A stretch of 64,000 nt of DNA from Anaeromyces robustus (Eukaryota; Neocallimastigomycota; Neocallimastigomycetes; Neocallimastigales; Neocallimastigaceae). Shown here one piece after another: positions 20,044-32,282 of this stretch (the first letter of the stretch is position 1; every line of letters starts with the position of its first letter). Made by a program: the position numbers and the translations under genes. The stretch lies in NCBI GenBank assembly GCA_002104895.1, contig MCFG01000087.1, positions 1-64,000 on the forward strand. Reading direction: 5' to 3'. The notes under the pieces are model-generated. The model was not told the DNA's origin. It saw nothing but the letters and a program-made list of their open reading frames with translations, and made no database searches.

Positions 20044-20368
20044 ATCATTTTCGTTATAATGTTTTTTTATTTATTTATTATTAATTATAAATTGTAATAT
20101 TTAATACATATATTATAATTTATTATTATATCAGAAAAAAAAGAGTTTGAGTTATTGACCTTTATAGTCACTGATATAATTATTAAATATAGTTAATTGA
20201 ATTTTTTTCATAATAAAATATGTATATATCTTTTAATTAAATATATTTTCATAAGAGGTATTTTATTATTTTATTATTGTTATCAATATAATATATTATT
20301 TATATATAATAAAAAAAAGTAATAATAAAATAAAACAAATAAAAAAAAAAAAAAATAAAAATAAAAAG

Positions 20369-20680
20369 TGTAAGAATATAGTTTTACTATTTAGAATTAT
20401 AATATTTTAGTAAAAAATGTATTTTAGTAAAAAAAATGTAAGAATATAGTAGTTTATACTTTTCTTATTTAGAATTATATTTTAGTAAAAAAATGTAAAA
20501 ATATAGTTAGTAAAAATGTAAAATTATAGTAATTTATACTTTTCTTATTTAGAGTTATATCTTAGTAAAAATGTAAAAATATAGTAATTTTTAGTTTTCT
20601 TATTTAGAGTTATATCTTAGTAAAAAAAATGTTAAGAATATATAGTAGTTTTTAGTTTTCTTATCTAGAGTTATATATTT
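20369..20680. repeat. Degenerate minisatellite, about 60-bp units
   Basis: Five or so diverged head-to-tail units share the motifs GTAAAAATATAGTA, CTTTTCTTATTTAGAGTTAT and TTAGTAAAAA. Unit length varies from roughly 50 to 70 bp because of indels in the A runs. No function is evident. Confidence 0.7.
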
Positions 20681-20840
20681 TAAGTTGTACTTCACAAAAA
20701 CATGTTTCACAACTTTGTCTTTATGTCATTTTCTCTATAAACACCAGTTTTCTTTTTTTTTTTCCTTAACTACTTTAATTTTTTTTTTTAAAGAAAAAAA
20801 ATCAGCGACTATAAAATGAATATAAATAGAAAAGGTAGGG

Positions 20841-20980
20841 TAAAATAATAATGATGAATAAATAATATAATTTAATAGTAAAATAATAATAATGAATAAA
20901 TGTATAATATAGTTTAATAGTAAAATAATAATGATGACTAAATAATATATAACTTAATAGTAAAATAATAATATAATAAT
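20841..20980. repeat. Tandem repeat, about 38-42-bp units
   Basis: Four units start near 20841, 20879, 20921 and 20961. Each begins TAAAATAATAATGATG or a variant, and the first three continue into TAATATAATTTAATAG-like sequence. The units differ by a few substitutions and short indels. Confidence 0.7.
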
Positions 20981-21659
20981 GATGATAATGAATAATCAAT
21001 GATAATTATAAATAATTAATGATAGGATATTAATTCTATGAATTGTTAAAGTAGAAAGTTGAAAATAAAGCCATTATTATAATATAATAATAGAGATAAT
21101 TTAAAAATATAATTAAAAAATACTTTAGATGAATTGAACAAAAAGAGATTGAAAAAATAAAAAAAAAATAAAATGGATAAAAGATAGTAAATACAAATAT
21201 CTTTCTAAATTGATAGTAAATTAAAATATTCTTTTTCTTTTTTTTCTTTTCCTGTTATAGCATCTAATTTTATTATAATATAGATAGAATCAATTTTTCT
21301 AATATATATTTTAATTTGTTTTTTATATATACCTCATGACAATTAATATTTCTAAACTTTTATTTTGATGATTAATTTCTTTTTTTTTTTTTTTGTTTTT
21401 TTTTTGTTTTTTTTTCTTTTTTTTATGATTAATTCATTCTTTAACGCTAAGAATAACTTTTTAAAAATTTTTAATATTAATACCATAGATAAAGTAAAAT
21501 TTTACCTAATATTAGTTCTTTTTATTTATCTTTAAAATAAAATATAAAGAAACATTATGTCAGAATAACAAAGTCTATTCTGTAAATAATTTTAATCATT
21601 AAATTTTATAATTAGTAATCACAAAAAAAATAGATTATATACTCCTAGTCAATCTTAAT

Positions 21660-22470
21660 ATATTCAATTCTAAAATAAATAAAGTTAGGTTTTATTGTTT
21701 ATTGACATAGTTTTACGAAATAAGTTAATTATTATTATTTTTTCTTTAAAAATAATGGTTAATTTAAAATTGGATAACCTTCCTCCGTTATCTTTTTTCT
21801 CTTTCAATTCTAAAATGAATATTATTTATAAGGGAATAACCTTCTTCTGTTATCTTTTTTCTTTTTCAATTCTAAAATAAATATTATTTTTTATTAGTAG
21901 ATCATTCAAATAAATAAATAATTTTAATAATTTATTTATTATTTTTAACTTTAAATTGAAAATTGAAAGAAAATATCTATAAATTAGTCTATGACTATGA
22001 CTTTCTCTATTTCTTTTTTTAAAAAAAAAATTCTACTCTAAAAATAATATTATTTTTATCCGTTACCTTTTTTTTTTTTCAAAAAAAAAAAAAAATAAAT
22101 AATTTATAAAACTTTAAATTCATTATTGTGACATTCTACCGTAATATAATAACTTTTTTTTATTATTAGTATATTCAAATAATATATTTATTGATTTAAA
22201 TATTTCTATTATTATTACTTATTTATACTTTCTATAACATTTAAAAAAAGAGAAAAAGGGTACAATCTTCTTTTAATCGTTTTTTTTTTTATTTTTTTTT
22301 TCATTCAACTCTAAAATAATACATAATTTTTATCAGTATAGTCCGGAAGAATCATTAAATTCAATGGTATTATTAAAAAAATAATTTTTTTCAAAAAAAA
22401 AATATTAAAAATAAAACAAATTCACAAAAAGTAGGATGATTATATTATTTTCTAACTTTTTCATTGGAAT
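21660..22470 (-). pseudogene. Probable shorter scraps of 18S rRNA 3'-end sequence
   Basis: Several blocks resemble the antisense 3'-terminal part of eukaryotic 18S rRNA, more decayed than the main copy to the right. The block at about 22300-22370 carries CAACTCTAAAATAATAC followed by AGTCCGGAAGAATCATTAAA, in the order expected for the reverse complement of 18S (CTTCCTCTAAATGA, then AGTCCGAAGGCCTCACTAA). Blocks near 21775-21830, 21840-21900 and 22030-22075 repeat the pattern CCGTTATCTTTTTTC, then TTCAATTCTAAAATGAATAT. The two left-most are imperfect direct repeats about 62 bp apart. The match is by eye to remembered rRNA consensus. Independent AT repeats are the alternative. Confidence 0.4.
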
Positions 22471-24900
22471 TTATTAATAATTCTTCTGTAAGAGAAACCT
22501 ACAATAACTTTTTTTTTTACGATTTTTTTTTACTTCCTCTAAAATGATCAAGTTTACCTAATTTTCTTTTTTTAAGCAATCAAATTCAAATTTTGTTACC
22601 AGAAAAAAAAAAGAAAGAAAGCCAATCCGAAAGATTCACTAACCTATTCAATCGATTGTAACAACGATTGGTATATACAAAAAGGGGGATAGGAATGTAA
22701 TCAACAGGTATTGATGAGTTATACTTACTAGGAATTCTTCATTGAAGTCCAAAAATTGGGTAAGGAACTATCCCCAAACATAATGAAATTTCAAAAAATT
22801 ACTTGGACCCTTCCAATCAAGGATGCTACACTTATTGACTTCATCAATGTAAAGCGTATGTTTGTTCGGCTCAGAATATCATTAAAGACCTATTATTTCC
22901 TTAAAACTACCATAGATTAAAAATCTCTAATCCCTTTAAAAAGTTAGCCCAAGAATATAAGATTTGTGTAATTATTTAACAAGTTAAGATCTCGTTCGTT
23001 ACCGAAATTAACCATACAAATCGCTCTATCAACTAAGAATAACCGTGCACTATCATCCATAGAATCAAAAAAGAACCCTCAATTTATCAATCCTTATTAC
23101 TAGGTCTAGAGACCTGGTAAGTTTCCTCATGTTGAATCAAATTAAGTCAATCACAGATTCCAATTCTTGATGGTTTTATCCTTCCGTCAATTCCTTTAAG
23201 TTTCAATCTTAACAACCTTACTACTTCTCTCCCCCGGGAGGAACCTTTAAAAAAACTTTGACTTCTTATAAGATTTTCAAACGAGTCAATGAGTCAATAA
23301 TTAAACATCGTCCAATTCTTAGTTGACATAGTTTTATAGTTAAGATTACAACGGTATTTGATCGTCTTCAATCCTTTAATTTTCATTCTTAAATTAATGA
23401 AAATATCCTTGGAAAAAATACTTTCACAAAAGTTTTTATTTTTTTCATAAATTTATTTTCATAAATTTCATCTCTCTAGAAATTAAAATATATTAATGAC
23501 CATCCCTATTAATCCATTTATTTCGGTCTTAGAAACCAATAAAATAGAATCAAAATCTTATTTTTATTATTCCAAAATCCTATTTTTATTAATTTTTACC
23601 ATGATGACATTCATAATTTGATAAATTTTTTTATTAATACACTTCTTTTATTAATGACCATCCCTATTAATCCATTTATTTCGGTCTTAGAAACCAATAA
23701 AATAGAATCAAAATCTTATTTTTATTATTCCAAAATCCTATTTTTATTAATTTTTACCATGATGACATTCATAATTTGATAAATTTTTTTATTAATACAC
23801 TTCTTTTATTAATATACTTTTCTTAATATTTTGGAATAATTTTTTTTCATTCATATATATAATATCATTTTTAAAGTTCATCTTTTATTATTTATTTTTA
23901 ATTTTTTTACTTCATTTCTTGAAATTTTATTAGAATATTTTTTTAAGAAATATACAATAAATGAATTTATTAATAGGAAAAGTTTTTAAAAATTTCAAAA
24001 TTTTCCTTTATTTTTTTTCATAGTTATATTTTAAATAAGAATTAAGAACAAGGTTTTTTTTTTTGTTTTTGTTTTTTTTTTCAGATATATGATTAAATTA
24101 ATCATAGAAATCTTCGTAAGTATAGAATAGATAAATATCAACAACATTGAAATATTTAATTAAAGAATATTTTTTCTTGAGTTAATTTTTTTTATATATT
24201 TGAATTCTGTTCTAAAATAGCATAAAATAGCATAACATAGCAAATTCATTTATATTATTTACATTCAGTTTCAAAAATTTTTTCTTTCTTTCTTGAATAG
24301 TTTCCTTTTTTAAAATTATTTTTCAAATATTAACTTTGAAATATCAATAGGGATTATCATATTTAAGAAGTACTGAATATTATTTTCAATATCTCTTTTT
24401 GATTAATTCAATATTTAATATGTTCCATATATCATTTAAAATTGAAAAGATGGATAGATAGATAGATAGATTAGTTTCGTTTTTAATAATAAAAATTACT
24501 TAATTTATTAATATTTATTTAACTTAATTTTTCATTAAAGAGAAAAATTACATGAATAAAAGATAAAATTTAAAAAAAATTCTATATACGTTATATTGCT
24601 AATATTTCTAACTTTTTTTTTCAGTATTAGTGAAAATTATATTTTTTCAATACTTTTTTGTAAAATCCACAAATTTATTGTTCAATATAACTACTACAAA
24701 AAATAGTGCCAAATACATAACTAAACCTAAAAATTCAACTACAAGAGTTTTTTAATTGAAATAATTTTAATATACAATTATTGAAAATGAAATTACTACG
24801 GTATGCTGGCATCAGATGTGCTCTCTAATTATTCTTTAATTAAAGTGTTTTAAAAAAATTTTTTTTTCTAATTCTTTTTCATCACTCAATTCAAAAAGAT
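22471..24900 (-). pseudogene. Decayed nuclear 18S (SSU) rRNA gene, antisense
   Basis: Read on the minus strand, this is a eukaryotic small-subunit rRNA. Landmarks in plus-strand order are as follows. The 3' end is TTCTTCTGTAAG (about 22480), then ACTTCCTCTAAAATGATCAA (about 22539). The decoding-site region lies near 22665-22690. TTACTAGGAATTCTTC is at about 22725 and AGATCTCGTTCGTTACCG at about 22987. The universal primer site CTTCCGTCAATTCCTTTAAG is at 23182. AACGGTATTTGATCGTCTTC is near 23350 and AATGAAAATATCCTTGG near 23400. CGGTCTTAGAAACCAATAAAA follows in the 23.5-kb duplication. After a long V4-like gap come TTCAACTACAAGAG and TACTACGGTATGCTGGCATC (about 24738-24810). Substitutions relative to conserved rRNA are mostly G/C to A/T and hit near-invariant positions such as the decoding-site GTACACACCGCCC stretch, so it is not a working rRNA. 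The V4 interval is about 1 kb (normally a few hundred bp). The 5' third is not recognisable beyond about 24900. Confidence 0.88.
23493..23808. repeat. Perfect 158-bp tandem duplication inside the 18S pseudogene
   Basis: Copy 1 is 23493-23650 and copy 2 is 23651-23808. They look identical base for base. Each begins TTAATGACCATCCCTATTAA and ends ATTAATACACTTCTTTTA. The unit covers the 18S segment just 3' of V4 on the RNA strand. Lack of divergence within otherwise heavily mutated sequence means that the duplication is much younger than the decay, or is an assembly artefact. Confidence 0.9.
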
Positions 24901-25682
24901 AAAAAATTATTTTTTTTTCTTCTTTTTTTTTTTCATTGAAAATTCTTTTTTTATAACTTCTAATAAGTAATAATAATAGATAATATTCATATTCATCTCT
25001 TTCATTTCATTTCTAAAGAAATATTATTTTTTTTTCTTGATTTAATTTATAAGCATGAATCATTATTTCAATATTTTTAAATATTTCATTTATAAAATTT
25101 GAATAATTTTCTTTGCTATTTTTTCTTTTTTTTTTTTCGTTTAATTTTATAAATGAATGTTTTTTTTATTAGAATATTTTAATAATACTAATTTTTTGTT
25201 CGATTTTCATATTTCTATTATTAGTAGTATTAACTATTAAAAAATAATATTCCCTTTTTTTTTATTAACGAGTTGAGTTTTGAATATGATGAGAGTTTGG
25301 AAATCAAACACTTTTGAATTTATTTATAAATTATATATATAATTATATAATTTCTGTATTTATCTTTCTCATTTATTTCTAATGTAATAATATTATTTTT
25401 ATTATCATAATCCACCACAGAAAAGTCGTTAGTATTTTCACTATTTTTATTATAATTAACTTTTAATACTCTTTTTTTTTTACACTTTAGATCACTATTA
25501 TTATATAATTTATTTTTTATTTTACTTTATTATACTTTATAATAATAATTATGGTAATAATTATGGTAACCATAAAAATTAATTAAAATTTTATTATTTA
25601 ATATAGAAATAATATTATATCTATTATAATGACAATAATTATATAAATAAACAACTAAACATTTATTATAATAATTTACAAC

Positions 25683-25724
<42 letters not shown>

Positions 25725-26265
25725 TAATATTTACAAATGATGTAAATAAAAAGATTAATTTTATATATATATATTATTATATTTTTTTTATATCTTATAT
25801 TTATCTTATGGTAAAATATACATAAATTATATATATATATTAACACATTTTTATATTATAAAATATAATGAATGATATATTTATATTTTATTCATATATA
25901 ATTATTTATATATTTATTATAAATACATATTATTCACTTAATAATATTTGTATTAATTATAAAACTTAATTAAATCTTATAATAAAATATATACCATTTT
26001 TTTTTTTTTTTTTTTTTTTTGTTTCGTTTAATGTATGTATATAAGAGTATGTTTGTAGATTTGTATGGTTTGTTTTTTTTTTATTTTTGCTTTTTTTTGT
26101 TCTTTTCAACATACTCTTATATTTTCTTTCATGTATAATATTTAATTGTATTATATATAACATGATAATATCTATTTTTTTTTTTTTTTTTTCTCTATCA
26201 ATTTCAATTAAATTCTTAATTTTTTTCTTTAATTATTTATTTAATTAAATTATTTATTTATTTTT

Positions 26266-26296
<31 letters not shown>

Positions 26297-26357
26297 TTCA
26301 TTTATTTATTTATTTATTTATTTATTTATTCATTTATTTATTCATTTATTTATCTAT

Positions 26358-26428
<71 letters not shown>

Positions 26429-26780
26429 TTCATTTATTTTATTATACATGTATTTTTTACTTACAATATTATTTGATATATAAATAATGATGTTCAACAA
26501 ATCTTTATTTTAAATTTTACATTGAATCTACTCCTAATTTAATACAATTAATTATTATTTTCTTTTATTTTTCATCATAAAATAGTGATAACAATATTCT
26601 TTGTCATAATATCACCTTTTATATGTATTTGTTTCATATTCAATTAAATATAAATAAATACTATAATTTTATTCCAATTTCACCTTTTTCATTAAATTCT
26701 GTTATATTTATTCCATAAACTATCTATAGTAATGATATTAATTTTTTATATATATATATATAATTATAATAATAATATAT
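24901..26780. other. AT-rich spacer with simple repeats
   Basis: No gene supported. The part up to about 25450 is less monotonous and may hold unrecognisable 5' remnants of the rRNA copy. It is followed by an (AT)n tract at about 25688-25721, an A/T-rich stretch with YACATA-type words, and an (ATTT)n microsatellite at about 26251-26437 with occasional CATTT interruptions. Confidence 0.5.
26251..26437. repeat. (ATTT)n microsatellite
   Basis: About 185 bp of TTTA/ATTT repeats, interrupted by CATT and one CTAT variant. Nothing else is seen in it. Confidence 0.85.
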
Positions 26781-27505
26781 ATGTTTAAAATGTTTTATTT
26801 ATTAAAAGATAAATTACATAATGGAATTATATATATATTCTTCATATTTATTTCTAATTTATCAGAAAAATATTGTGTTATTAAATTTATTAATGAATCA
26901 AATATATATATATATATATACATTGATAGAATTCGTAATAATTTATATATTTTTGGAGATAAAAAAAAAAAGAATAGATACTCTCGGTGTTAGATTAATG
27001 AAAACCCATGAAGAAAAATATTCAGATATGTATAGTTATGTATGATGTGGAAAAAAAATTAAAAAGGAATACTATGATACTGGATATAGTTAAATTTTTC
27101 ATGGTTTAAATAAATTAATTATTCATGAATTACCAAAGAAAGTTTGGAAAAATCCAATATGCTATTCTTATACGCTCAACCGTAATTTTGGATTTTAATA
27201 AAAAAATTATAGTGACAAGTTATTATTCCAAAAGAAGAATGGAGTATTGTATCATTTAAACATTTAAATATTACAAAAAATTTATTAAACAAAATTAAAC
27301 CATTCGAAGATATATATATATATATATTCCTTTTTTTTTTATTCGAAAAAATTAAAATTATAATTAATAAATATGTTTAAAATACTTTATTTATTAAAAG
27401 ATAAGTTACAATGAAATTATATATATATATATATATTTTCTTTTTTTTCATATTTATTTCTAATTTATCTGAAAAATAATTGTGTTATTAAAATTTATTA
27501 ACTAA
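26775..27505 (+). repeat. Direct repeat pair, about 120 bp, 590 bp apart
   Basis: The segment starting ATGTTTAAAATGTTTTATTT at 26781 recurs at about 27373 as ATGTTTAAAATACTTTATTT. Both continue through TTATTAAAAGATAA, a TA-rich run and CATATTTATTTCTAATTTATC to TTGTGTTATTAAA near 26885 and 27492. They differ by several substitutions and indels, so the duplication is not recent. Confidence 0.7.
26781..27350 (+). pseudogene. Possible decayed coding remnant, family unknown
   Basis: Base composition and codon texture here are more gene-like than in the surroundings. One frame opens with an ATG at 26781 and reads MFKMFYLLKDKLHNGI and so on. After a (TA)n interruption another frame at about 26985-27210 reads stretches such as LMKTHEEKYSDMYSYV and LPKKVWKNPICYSYTL, broken by stops. 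I recognise no domain. The first 120 bp or so recur downstream at about 27373-27500. It may be a dead member of a gene family or a chance less-AT patch. Confidence 0.3.
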
Positions 27506-28364
27506 AATTTAATTTTTAAAGAATTCCTTTTAAATTACATTACATTTGTATTGAAAAATAATGTATTGTAATATTGTAGAAATGAATAAAAATAAATATT
27601 CATTTATAAAATACTACTATACTACTAGTAACATAATTATTAAATTAAAGATAAAATTTCTTAGAAATTATAATAAAAAAAAAAAAAAAAAAAAAAAAAG
27701 ACAGAAATTATATAACAAAGTCAAAAAGAATAAAATAATTATTTTTATTTCTATTTCATTTTCAATAGATTTTAAATTAATTTTTAATTTTTATATATAT
27801 GAACTAAATAATATATACATTTCCTTATAATAATTCTATACTTTATTTCAATTATTAATGTAAGTTTAAACATAAAATTTAAATAAAACAAAAAATAAAA
27901 TATTTAAGTTTATATATATGAATATAAAGTAAAACAAAAATGAAATTTGCAATAATAAATATATATAATTAATAATATACAATTAATACAATAAATAATA
28001 TAATATAATTATCAACTATTTAAGTGGAATAAATATATTATAAAAGATTAGATATTTATTTAAAATAAAATAGTCAAATACAATGAAGGATTGAATCTCT
28101 AAAACAAGACATAAAATATTATTATTATTTTGCTTCTAAATAAACAATAAATTTAAATCAATTATAACAAAAACAATTAAATAATTAATAAAAGTAATAT
28201 TTTTATTTATGTATAATTTACATTAACTTATATTTTATAATAACTTATAATAAATTTTTTATAATACTTTTGTAATTTATTTATCTTTTCATGAACAAAC
28301 TAAAACTAAAAAATAAATTACCAAGTTTAATTATAATAAGAAAATATAAAAAATTATAAAAAGG

Positions 28365-28398
28365 TTAACTAATTGTTTAACCTAAAACAATTAGTTAA
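28365..28398. repeat. Perfect 14-bp hairpin, 6-nt loop
   Basis: The left arm TTAACTAATTGTTT (28365-28378) and its exact reverse complement (28385-28398) are separated by AACCTA. It lies in AT-rich spacer with no gene nearby. At this length, chance is possible in such AT-rich DNA. Confidence 0.7.
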
Positions 28399-29483
28399 AA
28401 AAAAATGTCTGTATTTAAACTGATTTATTAATAAATATTGTCTTGAATTTATTATTAAAACTTAAAATTATTATTAATAAAACTTAAAATTAAAATATTC
28501 TAACCCTTATTTTTTTATAATTAAAATTTATTCCATTATTTTTTTTTTCTATAGAAATATTTAATTTAATAATAATGAACTTTTGAACTTTTTTTGATAT
28601 TTCATTTAATGTTTAATAAATAATAAATAATAAAAAAAAAGACATATAATATAATAAATAATAATATAATATAATATAATAATATAATGAGATCATAAGC
28701 ATTCCGTTATAATTATAATTATTATCAATAATAATTAATTAAAATGTTTATATTAATAACATAATTCAAAAAAAAAAGACATTTCTTTATTTTAACTATA
28801 TTTTATATAATTAAAACTAAAAAACTGTAAATAAGAACTTTATATTTTATTTTATTAATTTTAATTGTATTTTTTTTATTATCATTTTTATTTTTAATAT
28901 TTACTCATTTAATTCCCTCTTCTTTCATTTTATTATATTTAATAGTATAATAAATAAGTATTATTTTAATTAATTTCCTTTTTTTTTTTTAATTATTAAT
29001 AAATTATTAGTTTAGTAATAAAAAAAAATTATGGCAATATAAAAATATAATATAATAAATACTATCATACTTTAAGAAATAAATAAAAATAGGAAAAAAA
29101 AAACATTAAAAAAAACTATTAAGAATTACCGTTTTAATAATAAATATTAATTATAATATAAATAATAATAATGATGACACTTTAAAAAAAAAAAAGGCAA
29201 GAGATTATAAATAAAAATTATAATTTAAAAAGTAGAATTATTTTTTTTTAATATATTAATTAAATAGTATTACTTAATTATTATAATGATTATTATAAAT
29301 TAATATTAGTTAATTAATTATTGTTTGATCAACTTTTCCTTTTTTATTTTTTTTTTATTTTTTAGTTCTTTATAATATTTATTAAAGTGTATATAAATAT
29401 GATGTATAAAAAAAAGATTTACAATAATATAAAAATATTTAATATATTAAATATAATAATATATTAAATGTAATAATAATAAT

Positions 29484-29600
29484 AATTATAATAATAATTA
29501 TAATAATTAATAATTAATAATTAATAATTAATAATAATAATAATAATAGTAATTATAATAATAATTATAATAATTAATAATTAATAATTAATAATTAACA
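29484..29600. repeat. Tandem 67-bp unit of TAATTAATAATT type
   Basis: A block of AATTATAATAATAATTATAA followed by TAATTAATAATTAATAATTA starts at about 29484 and again at 29551. It is simple-sequence derived. Confidence 0.7.
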
Positions 29601-31957
29601 ATAATAATATATATTTATATATATATAATTTTTTTTAATATGGATTGATTATACTACAAAAACCGCAAAAAGAGTTAAAAGCTAAATAAATGAATAAATG
29701 ATAATCATGTTTCAAGCTAATCATTGCCGTTCTTCCATAAATATTCATGTATATACATACAAAATAGTAAAAGTAATATCACCTTATATTATTCTATATA
29801 CATAGAATTAGAATTTTTTTTTTTAATATTATTATAAATTGAATAAAAATATATTAAATTTAAAAAAAAATATAAATGTATATAAAATAATTTATTGATA
29901 TACTTTTTTTTTATTTAATATTATTTATTTAATTATTTATTTATTTATTAATTAATTAATTAATTAATTATATTTATGAATTTATTTATGAATTATTTAT
30001 TATTCGGGAATTTTATTAAATCAAGAAAAAAAAAAAAAAAAAAAAGAATATTAATTATTAAAAAAGGAATAATTCATTATCAGAACGCCAGGTAAATCAA
30101 ATCATGTTATAAATTAATTTAATATGGATTGATTAATAAATAAATTAATAAATAAATAAATAAATATATAAATAAATAAATATATAAATAAATAAATAAA
30201 TACATTATTAAATAAATAAATTATATAGAATATAAAATCATATTTATATTATATAATAAAAAACAAATATTCATAATATATACATAATAAATCCTAATAA
30301 ATGATTAATAAATGATTATAAATTATTATATATGATATGATTATTATTTTGTTGTATATAACATATTTTAAAACAAAAAAACATGTATATACATACAAAA
30401 TATTATATTATAAAGAAATATTATATTTTATTGATAATGTTTTAATAATGCATTACATAAATAGATAATAGATAATCCTTCATATAAAATCATAAATATA
30501 ATTTAATACTTCTACAAAGTTAAAACCAATAAATTTATATATATATTAAAAAAGAATGCTACTATAATTAATTATAGTTATATTTATATTTATTAAGATA
30601 AGATATGAAATAAACTAAATGATTTTATGAAATTCAAATCCACACTTTATAAAAAATAAAATTGTATAATTTTTTATTAATTTTTATTTAATTTTGATAT
30701 TCTTATTAATAAATTATTTTTTTATTATTATTATTAATATATCTTTATTTTTTTTATATATTTATATTTATATTTTATTTAACTTTTATTTTTTAAATAA
30801 TTAGAGTTTTTTTGTTTTTAATTATTCTTTTATTACTATTTATTATTATTTTAAAAAAAAATTTTTATTTTTTCTTTTTAATATCTATGAAAAGAAAAAA
30901 ATGTTACATTAAAATACTATATTTATATATACTTTCAATAATTAATAATTTTTTAAATTAATAATAATAATTAATAATTATTAATTAATATTCTTTTTTT
31001 TTTTTTATTGTTTTAATTATAATAGATATTATAATAAATATTATAATAAATAATTATTATTAATTAATTATTAATTAAATAATAAAATAAAATAAAATAA
31101 AATAACTATAATAATAATAATTAATTATATGTATAATAAAAAAAAAAAAAAACCTTTTAAATAATAAAAATAAAATTATCAATTCATTAGATATTAAAAT
31201 ATATGTAATTTTAATTAAATTTTAAGCAAATATTAATATTACATTACAATATATGTTATATATATATTATTATATTATTATTAATTTATAATTTCCTTAT
31301 ATATATAAATCTAAATGTTAGAAACGGCAGTCAGAAAAAAAAATTTTTTTTTAATTTCCAATATTTTATAATAAAGAAGAAAAAAATAAAACAATAAAAT
31401 TTGATAGTACTTGACCGTTAAATAAAATTAATATATAAAATTTTTTGTGATTGTTACACCAGACTGTGTATTTTTATGGATTTTTATAATAATCGAAAAT
31501 ATTGACTAAATTGACTAATCTATAATATATTATAATACATATAACATTATATATTAGATTATTATTAAATAAATACATATTAATAGTTATATAGTTAAAA
31601 AATATATTTTTATTCAATAGTATTTGTGTATATGTTACACAGTATAAATATTTTAATTTATTATTTATTAAGGTTTTTAAATTTGAAGATTGATTTATGA
31701 AGAAAAATACTAATAAGAAAAAAAAAATTATATAAAAAATATATTAATAGAAAATTATATTATTTATAGTTGATATAAATTTCTATTTTTGTATAAATAT
31801 AAATTAAAATTAAATTTAAATTTTAATATGACGGTAAAAAGCAATAAAATAAGTAATTTTGTTATTAAAAATAAACTTTATTAACTTTTATTCAAATGAA
31901 CCAATTATTTTAATAAATTTTTATTATTATAATAAAAATTGTTAAATAATCCAAAAA

Positions 31958-32029
31958 ATAAATAAATCAAAATTAAATAAATAAATCAAAATTAAATAAA
32001 TAAATCAAAATTAAATAAATAAATCAAAA

Positions 32030-32081
<52 letters not shown>

Positions 32082-32153
32082 GTAAATGAATAAGTCAATG
32101 AATCAAAATTTAAATAAATAAATAAATAAATAAATAAGTCAATGAATCAAAAT

Positions 32154-32206
<53 letters not shown>

Positions 32207-32282
32207 AAATAATAAATAATAAATAAATAAATAAAAAATAAATAAATAAATAAGTAAATAAGTAAATAAGTAAATAAATAAT
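31958..32282. repeat. Compound AAAT repeat field
   Basis: Four copies of a 19-bp unit (AAATCAAAATTAAATAAAT) at about 31964-32039 run into a long (AAAT)n tract. The tract contains two copies of an AGTCAATGAATCAAAATTT block (about 32092 and 32137) and a tail of AAGT/AAAT variants. Confidence 0.85.

Noticed and set aside
31440-31680. Possible small transposon with GTTACAC-containing ends
   Set aside because: The two GTTACAC words are in the same orientation and no matching inverted ends or target duplication could be found.
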